64,000 nt of DNA. Origin: Candidatus Tityobacter terrigena (GTDB lineage: Bacteria > Vulcanimicrobiota > Vulcanimicrobiia > Vulcanimicrobiales > Vulcanimicrobiaceae). The position numbers and the translations under genes were made by a program. Location of the stretch: contig PMHO01000057.1 in NCBI GenBank assembly GCA_003156715.1, forward strand, positions 633 to 64,632, read 5' to 3'. Positions 35,144 through 42,277 of this stretch are shown here, piece after piece (the first letter of the stretch is position 1; each line of letters begins with the position of its first letter). The notes below the pieces were generated by a model. That model did no database searches, was not told the origin of the DNA, and saw only the letters and a list, made by a program, of their open reading frames with translations.

Positions 35144-37011
35144 ACCGGCATCAGCGACCGCGCGACGAATGCCGCCAGCTTCCGTACCGTGCTCTGTTCG
35201 AAGAGGTCGGTGACGCTTACGTCACAGTTCAGTCGCTCCCGAAGGCGTGCGTGTAGCATGAGCAATCGAAGAGAATCACCGCCGGCGTCAAAAAAGTTCT
35301 CGTCGAGTGCGCGTTCACAACCCAGGAGCTCACTCCAGATGTCGCCGATGGTGCGCTCCAGTCCCACCACGCTTTGATCCCGCAGCAGGGGAGGAGCGAG
35401 CGGCTCCGGCCCTACCCGCTTAGCTGCGAGCGCAGCGCGGTCTACCTTTCCGCTTGGGCTCAGTGGCAGTTCGCCGAGCATCAGAATTTGATGTGGGAGC
35501 ATATACGGCGGAAGCGTCAGCATTAGATGAGCGCGCAAGTCGCGATGGTCGGCGCACGCGCCGGGTACAGCGACGACGAACGCGACGATCTCCTTCTGAC
35601 CGTTACGAACGGCAACCACGACGGCGGCATCGCGCACGCTAGCATGCGTGCGCAGCGCGCACTCGATCTCGCCAAGCTCGATACGATAGCCACGAACCTT
35701 CACCTGATCGTCGTTGCGCCCGAGGAATTCGAGCATGCCGTCCAAGCGCCGGCGCGCCCGGTCGCCCGTGCGGTAGAGCTTCGCGGACCGATCGGCGCAG
35801 AACGGATCGGGTACGAAGCGTTCCGCCGTCAGTTCGGGAAGATTGACGTATCCGCGCGCCACGCCGTCGCCGCCGACGCACAGCTCGCCGCTCACTCCTG
35901 GCGGCACTGGCTGCAGCTCAGCGTCGAGCACGTACGCGCTAGAGTTCGCGATCGGAGCGCCGATCGGCACGCTAGTTCCGATCGCCTCCTGCGACGAAAT
36001 ATCGCACCACGTGCTGAATGTCGTGTTCTCGGTCGGACCGTACACGGCGCTCAAACGACAACGTGGCAGGGACTGCAGGAAGCGCGCCATATGCGCCGTC
36101 GACGCGACCTCGCCGCCTGTCAAGAGGTGGCGCAGCGACGTAGGCCGCGCACCTGGCGTGTCGACGAAACGCTGGAAGAGCGAAGTGGTCAGGAACATCT
36201 TCGTCACACCGAACCGGTCGATCGTTTCGGATAACTCCTCCATCCCGAGCAGACCGGCGCGCGGTACCGCCAGGCGCGCTCCGTTCAACAGGGGCGCCCA
36301 AATCTCGAAGGTTGACGCGTCGAATGCGAGTGGAGCGAAGTGCAGGAAAGCATCGTCCGGCCCAATCGTAACGTAATCGGTGCCACGGACTAGGCGCAGC
36401 ACGCCTCGGTGCTCGATGGCGACACCTTTGGGACGACCGGTGGAACCGGACGTGTAGGCAATGTAGGCAAGCGATTTCGGACCCGACAAAGCCACCGGCC
36501 GAGGCTCGTCGGGGCCTTCGAGCGCCGCGGAGATATCCACGCGAAGCGCCGCGCTCTCGGGAAAGTAAGTGCGCCGTTCGTCGGTCACAACGAACGCGAC
36601 TGCGGCGTCCGCCATCATGAACGCGAGTCGATCGCGTGGATATGACGGGTCGAGCGGAACGTACGCGGCACCGGCCTTGAGGATGCCGAGCAGAAGTGCC
36701 GGAAGGTCGACGCTGCGCTCGAACCCAACCCCAACGCCGTCCCCCGGCCCGATGCCGAGCGCGAGAAGGTAGTTTGCGACTCGATTCGCTTGACGCTCGA
36801 GCTCGGCGTAGGTCAGGGTCCGCTCGTCGGAAACGACGGCGAGAGCACCGGGCCGCTCGAAGGCCTGCTGACGAAGGACCTGGTCGACCGTTCCATCGGG
36901 TTCGTATTGGCTGCGGGGCGCCGTACCGAAGGCAAGGGTTGCCCGGACCGCCGCGTCGTCACAGGAGGCAGTCTTTGCAGCCGCTTGCCCACTGACCCGG
37001 GGCAGCGTCAG
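35140..37011 (-). CDS. NRPS loading didomain, A-PCP, with an apparent CTG start
   Basis: About 623 residues: adenylation about 65-540 and PCP with Ser 580 (DAGGDSLRLL). A3 is YTSGSTGRPKG and A5 is VYGPTENTTF. The pocket reads D-A-F-F-L-G-V-T-F-K by eye, suggesting Ile or another branched aliphatic residue. There is no condensation domain, as expected for initiation. The first in-frame ATG (36618) would delete the N-terminal 130 residues, including the normal LTYAELERQANRVANYLL and YVPLDPSYPRDRLAF segments, which read on without a break. No ATG, GTG or TTG exists in frame between that ATG and the upstream stop at 37069-37071. CTG 37009-37011 has AGGAG 7 bases before it. First gene of the leftward chain. 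Confidence 0.85.
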   Translation of the reverse strand: MTLPRVSGQAAAKTASCDDAAVRATLAFGTAPRSQYEPDGTVDQVLRQQAFERPGALAVVSDERTLTYAELERQANRVANYLLALGIGPGDGVGVGFERSVDLPALLLGILKAGAAYVPLDPSYPRDRLAFMMADAAVAFVVTDERRTYFPESAALRVDISAALEGPDEPRPVALSGPKSLAYIAYTSGSTGRPKGVAIEHRGVLRLVRGTDYVTIGPDDAFLHFAPLAFDASTFEIWAPLLNGARLAVPRAGLLGMEELSETIDRFGVTKMFLTTSLFQRFVDTPGARPTSLRHLLTGGEVASTAHMARFLQSLPRCRLSAVYGPTENTTFSTWCDISSQEAIGTSVPIGAPIANSSAYVLDAELQPVPPGVSGELCVGGDGVARGYVNLPELTAERFVPDPFCADRSAKLYRTGDRARRRLDGMLEFLGRNDDQVKVRGYRIELGEIECALRTHASVRDAAVVVAVRNGQKEIVAFVVAVPGACADHRDLRAHLMLTLPPYMLPHQILMLGELPLSPSGKVDRAALAAKRVGPEPLAPPLLRDQSVVGLERTIGDIWSELLGCERALDENFFDAGGDSLRLLMLHARLRERLNCDVSVTDLFEQSTVRKLAAFVARSLMPV

Positions 37012-37023
37012 GGTCGTGCTCCT
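37009..37023 (-). promoter_or_regulatory. Ribosome binding site and CTG start of the A-PCP gene
   Basis: On the minus strand AGGAG (37023-37019) is followed by a 7-base spacer CACGACC and then CTG (37011-37009). It is the only well-spaced SD-start combination that gives a complete adenylation domain in this frame. A second CTG two codons later (37005-37003) is an alternative. Confidence 0.55.
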
Positions 37024-37384
37024 GCCGGTCTCGACCGCAGCGATGGTTGCCTGCGCACAATCACAATCTCATAAGCCTTCGGAAAGCCAACGGGAAACCA
37101 AAGCAGAGCGAAGCGCCTTTCCACGCCCTTCTTGGGAGCCTGATTGTACCGGCAAACGCAAGCTGCTCAAATCCCCCAAAATGGTTCCCCCGTCCAAAAC
37201 GCCGACTTTGAGGGATTGCGGCGGAGGTGCTATCCCCCTACGTTTGGGGCCTCAGCCGAGGCGCGCGGCGGCGCTCCCGGCGGGTACGCGACACTACCGG
37301 GAGCAGCCCCATATTAAGGAGCAGCCCCATATTAAACGGTAGCAGCGTCATACGCGACGGAGGGTGAGCGTCTCGAGCGAGCCC
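37024..37384. promoter_or_regulatory. Divergent promoter region of the NRPS chain and the oxygenase operon
   Basis: About 360 bases without a supported gene. It separates the leftward NRPS/PKS chain from the rightward oxygenase operon, so both promoters should be here. C-rich tracts (runs of five C followed by A or G around 37173-37192) and a tandem 18-base repeat near the right end are visible. I cannot place a convincing -35/-10 pair. Confidence 0.5.
37301..37335. repeat. Tandem 18-base direct repeat in the divergent promoter region
   Basis: GAGCAGCCCCATATTAA occurs at 37301-37317 and again at 37319-37335, separated by one G. It lies about 50 bases before the first oxygenase gene. The AT-rich core (CATATTAA) stands out from the GC-rich background. 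It could be a duplicated operator half, a duplicated -10-like element, or a replication-slippage duplication. Confidence 0.85.
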
Positions 37385-38269
37385 ATGGGAAACAATGCAA
37401 GAGTGTTAACCTCGGAACAGCGGCCACAGTTCGTAACGCACTATAATCGTTCGAGCTTTGCATTCGATCATTCCCTGCACTTGCTGGACATTTTTGACGT
37501 TCCACAGCTTGTCGCAATGTCCGGCCGCTTGCCGGATCAGGCCTACTACTCGACGGCGGACAGCGTGGTCAGCGACGGCTGGAAGCACGTGGGCGAGCGT
37601 CGCGCTCCGCTCGCCCAGACACTCGAGACGTTGTCCGAAACGAATTCGCTTGTTCTGCTGAAGCACTGCGAGAAGGATTCCGAGTACGGTGGGGTCTTCC
37701 GTCGGCTCATGGATGAGGTCGTCGAGCAGGTCGGGGATGAGCTGCGCAGCGACCTCGACGTAGGTCGCGCGACTTTGGTGATCAGCTCGCCCCGGCGCGT
37801 TACATCCTACCATATCGACGCAGAGGTGAACTTTCTGCTTCAAGTCCGCGGCCGGAAGCTGCTGCATGCATTCGATCCGAGCGATCGCCGGATCCTGACC
37901 GAGTCGGAGCTCGAGGCGTTCTACGGCGGCGATTCGGACGGCGCCCGCTACAAGAGCGATCGTCAAAGTGAGGCACGCGTGTTCGCCCTCACGCCCGGAA
38001 TGGGAATCCATCTTCCGCTGCACGCTCCCCACTGGGCGCAGAATCTCGACGACGTATCGGTCGGGGTGAGCCTTAATTTCAACCTGCGCTCCGGCACGCG
38101 TCTAGCGAAGTTATACAAAGTGAACAATCGTTTGCGTCGGGCCGGAATGGCGCCGGCGTCGCCAGGCGTGTCGGCGTGGCTCGACAGCCTTAAGCTAGCC
38201 GCCTTCGACGGCGCGTCGCACTGCCGCCAGTTGGTTCGCCATCGTTCGGTCAAGGCAGCGCTCAGCTGA
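37385..38269 (+). CDS. JmjC/cupin-like Fe(II)-dependent oxygenase, paralogue 1
   Basis: A 294-residue protein with the double-stranded beta-helix layout of JmjC/cupin_8 hydroxylases. The metal triad is readable: His 143 and Asp 145 in SYHIDAE, and His 216 in HLPLHAPHW, with spacing after the Gly strand like that of factor-inhibiting HIF. It shares the whole layout, including an N-terminal FAFDHS motif, with the proteins at 39451 and 41219. Such enzymes usually hydroxylate amino-acid side chains using 2-oxoglutarate. Neighbourhood suggests the peptide or a PCP-bound residue as substrate (inference). ATG 37385 matches the paralogues' length; GTG 37364, directly after GGAGG, is the alternative. 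Confidence 0.8.
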   Translation: MGNNARVLTSEQRPQFVTHYNRSSFAFDHSLHLLDIFDVPQLVAMSGRLPDQAYYSTADSVVSDGWKHVGERRAPLAQTLETLSETNSLVLLKHCEKDSEYGGVFRRLMDEVVEQVGDELRSDLDVGRATLVISSPRRVTSYHIDAEVNFLLQVRGRKLLHAFDPSDRRILTESELEAFYGGDSDGARYKSDRQSEARVFALTPGMGIHLPLHAPHWAQNLDDVSVGVSLNFNLRSGTRLAKLYKVNNRLRRAGMAPASPGVSAWLDSLKLAAFDGASHCRQLVRHRSVKAALS

Positions 38270-38288
38270 CGCCGCCGCGCAAGCGCGG

Positions 38289-39473
38289 GTGCGCACGGCC
38301 GGCCTCCTCTTCGCTTTTGCAGTCGCGTGCGTGATGGCCGTGAGCTTCGCGTTCGAACTGCCGGCTCCAACCGGCCCGCTGTCCGTCAGCACGATCACGC
38401 TTATGCTCGATCGGCCCCGGGAGCCGAACGAGGCGTCGCGAGGCCGCTTTGCGGTGCAAATCTGGTATCCTGCGCGTCCCTCACCGGACCGGGCGCCTTA
38501 CGGCTCGGGTTCGCCGGGCATCAAGCACTGGATTTATCAGCGGCTCGTTCGGACGCATACTTCGCGCGGCGCGGACATTGCCGATTCGCCGACGCGCTTC
38601 CCCATCATCGTCTACGTTGCCGGCTGGGGAGGCGAGCGCACGGAAAACACGGCCCTGTCCGAAGAACTGGCCAGCCAAGGCTTCGTCGTGGCTGCGTTCG
38701 GCGATGTCGGTAGCGACGATCCGCCGCTCCGCCGCCTCGGGGGACCAGCGGATTTCAGTTCGGGACAGGCGTACGGTGCGACGCTGCGACTCGGGCATCA
38801 GAAGCTTCGCTACGCTGCGCGGCGCGCTTCAGCGGTGCTGGATCGCTTGGCGATCCTTGATGCCGGGGACTCCGCCGGCCGCTTCACGCATCGGCTGGAC
38901 CTCAGTCGCGCCGGCATCATGGGTTTTTCGTTCGGCGGAGCCGTGGCACTCGCGGCCTGCCGCTACGAGCCGCGCTTCAAAGCGGCGATGAATATGGACG
39001 GCTGGCTGTTCGACGCGGGCTCCGGCTATCGAGGCGGGACCTCGTATTTTCTCGTGTCCGACCAAGCGCCGGCACCTGGGCCGGACGACGTCAACGCGGC
39101 AGACCCAGTGCGCCGCTACACGTCGCAATTGACGGTGGCCGACGAAGCGCTGCAGCAAGACGTGCTGCGGCGGGGCGGCTACTCACTGCTCATCGCCGGC
39201 GCCGATCACTTCAGCTTTACGGACGTTCCTCTCTACGCGCCGCTGCATCGGTTCTCCGGTGGTCCGCTCAATTCGCAGCGCATCGCGCGAGCGGTACGCA
39301 ATTACGCAGTCGCCTTCTTCGAGCGCGTTTTGGAAGGAAAGCCGTCAGCTTTGCTCGTTCCCGGCAACAAAGTTGACCCGACGATGACCTTTGCGAGCTG
39401 GCCTTCCGGGCGCGTTCAGACGTCCGTCGTTAATAGGAGCCGATCTTACGATGCCGATTTCTCCCGCAGCTAG
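38289..39473 (+). CDS. Secreted alpha/beta hydrolase (PAF-acetylhydrolase/dienelactone-hydrolase-like)
   Basis: A 394-residue enzyme with an N-terminal signal or anchor helix (LLFAFAVACVMAVSFAF). The fold motifs include FAVQIWYPA, FPIIVYVAGWGG (oxyanion strand), the nucleophile elbow MGFSFGGAVALAAC, MNMDGWLF and a late AGADHFSFTDVP with the probable catalytic His. This layout is like bacterial platelet-activating-factor acetylhydrolase relatives. It lies between the first and second oxygenase genes, 19 bases after one and overlapping the next by 23. An ester or amide hydrolase acting on the exported product or on a lipid is plausible; it is not a type II thioesterase by sequence. Confidence 0.8.
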   Translation: MRTAGLLFAFAVACVMAVSFAFELPAPTGPLSVSTITLMLDRPREPNEASRGRFAVQIWYPARPSPDRAPYGSGSPGIKHWIYQRLVRTHTSRGADIADSPTRFPIIVYVAGWGGERTENTALSEELASQGFVVAAFGDVGSDDPPLRRLGGPADFSSGQAYGATLRLGHQKLRYAARRASAVLDRLAILDAGDSAGRFTHRLDLSRAGIMGFSFGGAVALAACRYEPRFKAAMNMDGWLFDAGSGYRGGTSYFLVSDQAPAPGPDDVNAADPVRRYTSQLTVADEALQQDVLRRGGYSLLIAGADHFSFTDVPLYAPLHRFSGGPLNSQRIARAVRNYAVAFFERVLEGKPSALLVPGNKVDPTMTFASWPSGRVQTSVVNRSRSYDADFSRS

Positions 39474-40341
39474 CGCGAACGGGGTTATTCTCGAGAACGA
39501 GTTCTTCAGCCGGAACTTCGACCGCGAGCCTTTTGCATTCGAGCACAATCTAGCAGGGCATCCGCTGTTTGACCCGGAGCATCTCTTGCGGCTCGCGCGG
39601 CAGATGTCGGCGGATCCGCGCGACATCTACTACGATGCGGGCGACGTTCGCATCGATCAGCGCTGGGACCAAACGCCCGTGTGCGATCTACCGATTGACG
39701 AGCTTTTGCAACGCATTGAAACCGCGGGCGCGTGGGTCGTCCTCCGTCGCGCCGAAAAACACCCGGATTTCGCCGCTCTCCTCGACGCGTGTATGGACGA
39801 AATCCAAGCCCTGTCGGGCCGGGATATGCGCGCCAGCATTAAGCTACGGAACGCGATTGTGTTCATCAACTCGCCGAATCGCATCAGCACGTACCACATC
39901 GATCGCGAGTGCAATTGCCTGCTCCAGATTCGCGGCACGAAGAAGGTAAGCGTGTTCGACCGAGACGATCGTGACGTGTTGCCGGATGCGGAGGTCGAGC
40001 GATTCTGGGCCGTCGACAATAATTCCGCGGTTTACAAGCCACACCTGGAGAATCGAGCGCGCGTGTTCGAGTTGACGCCGGGGCGAGGAGTACACGTTCC
40101 GGTCAATGCGCCGCACTGGGTCCAAAACGGACCTGAGGTTTCCGTCTCCCTGAGTATCAACTTTCACTATCATGACGCACTTCTCGCGGACGTCTACCGC
40201 GCCAATTACTGGCTGAGGCGTCTTGGTCTGCGGCCGGCCCCGCCGCGGCGCTCGCCGTTGCGGGATGCGGTGAAGAGCGCGCTTTACCGTTCGGCCCGGG
40301 CCGTCCATACGACGGCGCGACGCCTCGTCGCGAGCCGGTAG
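39451..40341 (+). CDS. JmjC/cupin-like Fe(II)-dependent oxygenase, paralogue 2
   Basis: A 296-residue paralogue of the protein at 37385. Metal ligands: His 149 and Asp 151 in TYHIDRE, and His 222 in HVPVNAPHW. The shared FAFEHNLAG motif near residue 28 and the region before the triad (IVFINSPNRIST) align well with paralogue 1. ATG 39451 has AGGAG upstream and lies inside the end of the hydrolase gene, so translation may be coupled. Which residue it would hydroxylate is unknown. Confidence 0.82.
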   Translation: MPISPAASANGVILENEFFSRNFDREPFAFEHNLAGHPLFDPEHLLRLARQMSADPRDIYYDAGDVRIDQRWDQTPVCDLPIDELLQRIETAGAWVVLRRAEKHPDFAALLDACMDEIQALSGRDMRASIKLRNAIVFINSPNRISTYHIDRECNCLLQIRGTKKVSVFDRDDRDVLPDAEVERFWAVDNNSAVYKPHLENRARVFELTPGRGVHVPVNAPHWVQNGPEVSVSLSINFHYHDALLADVYRANYWLRRLGLRPAPPRRSPLRDAVKSALYRSARAVHTTARRLVASR

Positions 40342-40349
40342 CGACCGTC

Positions 40350-41222
40350 ATGCCGAATGTGTTCCAAGGCTGGAGGCCGCTGCTCGAGGGCGGCGCGCGG
40401 CTGCCCTTGGCCGGATTCATCCTCGAACGGGCGTATCGGCGGTACTTTCTCCGGGCGAGCGGCACGAAACGGCTCTTCTGCGGCATCTTTCCCGACTTCG
40501 ACGCTGCGCTGCGCGCGATTCCGAAAAGCCGGCTCTGCGGTTACGACAATGAGGCCTCAGCGGATCGCATGATGGGTGAATGGCTGGGCGTCTACCCGAA
40601 CGACTATCCGGTCCTGTTCTGGCTAGAACGCCTGCTCCCGGTGACGCAGAACGTGTTCGACTGGGGTGGCAACGTCGGAATCAAGTATTTTGCATTTCGC
40701 AGATATCTAGACTATCCCGTGCGGCTCGTATGGTGCGTCAGCGATCTGCCGGCCATCGTCGAGCGTGGACGCCTGGTCGCGGGTCGCGAAAAGGCGCCCG
40801 CGCTCCAGTTCACAAGCACGTTGGAGGCACTCGCCCAAGCCGACGTTCTGCTTGCATCCGGGGTCGTTCAGTTCGTCGACGATCCGTTCCAGCGGCTTCG
40901 TAGCGTTCCGCATCTGCCGGATCATCTGATCTTCAACAAAGTTCCAGTCTACGACATGCCCTCGCAGGTAACGCTGCACAACATGGGAACCGCGCTCTGT
41001 CCGTACCACCTGTTCAACCGCGCTGCCTTCGTACAGTCCATCGAGGCGCTCGGCTACCGTTTGAGCGATCATTGGACATCTCCGGACGTTGCCTGCGCGA
41101 TTCCCTTCGCGCCGAGACACTCGATCGCGGCATACTCGGGTTTCTATTTCACAAGGTCCTCGATCGCGAGCGTTTCGCATGCGGCTCCCGGCGTGCGACT
41201 CCTCCAGGTAGCGACACCATGA
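40350..41222 (+). CDS. TIGR04325-type putative methyltransferase
   Basis: A 290-residue protein that I recognise as resembling the TIGR04325 (LIC12133) putative methyltransferase family. Features are YPVLFWLERLLPVTQNVFDWGGNVGIKYFAF, where DWGGNVG is the SAM-binding motif I, VWCVSDLPAIVERGR (strand 2 region) and ADVLLASGVVQFV (motif IV region). Family members often occur in polysaccharide or natural-product loci but lack a defined substrate. It sits 8 bases after oxygenase 2 and overlaps oxygenase 3 as ATGA. Confidence 0.72.
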   Translation: MPNVFQGWRPLLEGGARLPLAGFILERAYRRYFLRASGTKRLFCGIFPDFDAALRAIPKSRLCGYDNEASADRMMGEWLGVYPNDYPVLFWLERLLPVTQNVFDWGGNVGIKYFAFRRYLDYPVRLVWCVSDLPAIVERGRLVAGREKAPALQFTSTLEALAQADVLLASGVVQFVDDPFQRLRSVPHLPDHLIFNKVPVYDMPSQVTLHNMGTALCPYHLFNRAAFVQSIEALGYRLSDHWTSPDVACAIPFAPRHSIAAYSGFYFTRSSIASVSHAAPGVRLLQVATP

Positions 41223-42112
41223 TCGCAGCATACGACGTTCCGCGTCTCGTGGTCGATTCGGCAAACTTCGACCGTTCGTTCGACCAACGTCCGTTCGGGT
41301 ACGAGCATAATCTGAGCGGGCTCGATCTCTTCAGCGAACCGTCTCTACGCGCCCTGGCCGCACGCTACGATCGCGACTTCATGGTCGCCGCCAGCGCACC
41401 GACGCCGGCGACGAAGTTTTACTCGGTCCCCTATGGCAGCCATACGCCACTCGAAGCATTCGACCGGCTCGATTCGGGTAATCAGCGCATACTGCTAAAG
41501 ATGCCTGAGAACCACGACCGGCGCTACCGCGATCTGTTGCATACGCTTTTCGAGCAGGTCGTCGCTCTGCGAGGCGGTCTGCGCGGGGAGCGCGTCGAGC
41601 GCCTCGCCTCGTCGATCCTCATCAGCTCTGCGGAAGCGATCACGCCCTTCCACTTCGATCCGGAGATTTCGTTCTTTTTCCAGATTTCCGGCGAAAAAGT
41701 TTACCATCTTTACGCGCCTTCGGTCCTTTCCGAGGCCGAACTCGAACGCTTCTACGTGATGGGCATCGTCAACATCGGTCAGGTCGAGTTGGCCGGACGT
41801 GACCCGAAAAGCGAATACGTCTTCCGGCTGGTCGACGGCAAGGGCATGCACCAGCCGCAGAACTGCCCGCACTGGGTCGAGACCAGGGCGAATCGCTCGG
41901 TTTCGTACGTTTTTTCCTTCGAAACCGAGACGACGCGTTCGCTCGGGAGAACCCGTGCGTTCAACCACTACATGCGACGGTGCCGTCTCACGCCGGCTCC
42001 CCTCGGGGCGCGACCAGGGCTCGATCGGGCGAAGTCGTGGGCTATGCGGGTCGCGATACCCCTGCGCAAGAGCATCGGCCGCGGAATCGGAGCACTGCGC
42101 TCTCGGCGCTGA
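41219..42112 (+). CDS. JmjC/cupin-like Fe(II)-dependent oxygenase, paralogue 3
   Basis: A 297-residue protein, the most divergent of the three. Metal ligands: His 145 and Asp 147 in PFHFDPE, and His 218 in HQPQNCPHW. It keeps the N-terminal FGYEHNLSG motif and the FFFQISGEKVYHLY strand that follows the HxD. ATG 41219 overlaps the methyltransferase stop as ATGA; the frame is open further upstream but there it is the methyltransferase's shadow. Confidence 0.82.
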   Translation: MIAAYDVPRLVVDSANFDRSFDQRPFGYEHNLSGLDLFSEPSLRALAARYDRDFMVAASAPTPATKFYSVPYGSHTPLEAFDRLDSGNQRILLKMPENHDRRYRDLLHTLFEQVVALRGGLRGERVERLASSILISSAEAITPFHFDPEISFFFQISGEKVYHLYAPSVLSEAELERFYVMGIVNIGQVELAGRDPKSEYVFRLVDGKGMHQPQNCPHWVETRANRSVSYVFSFETETTRSLGRTRAFNHYMRRCRLTPAPLGARPGLDRAKSWAMRVAIPLRKSIGRGIGALRSRR

Positions 42113-42277
42113 AACTTTCGTCGGAGCGCAAACCTTTCGTCGGCTTGTCTCTCGTTGGGCCGTGACGTGCGCCCCGTTCGTCGAAGCGTGCGTCTGCGGC
42201 GCGGGATCGGCAGTGTGCGGGTAGGTCGCGCCTACCGGTAGAATGAGTCACGTTCGCCGAGCGCTACAGAAGTCAAA

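Noticed and set aside
35140-36618. A-PCP gene starting at ATG 36618 (492 residues)
   Set aside because: It would lack the N-terminal third of the adenylation subdomain, which is encoded without interruption upstream.
42115-42143. CTTTCGTCGG repeated twice, 19 bases apart, after oxygenase 3
   Set aside because: Only two imperfectly spaced 10-base copies; too little to call a repeat array or regulatory site.
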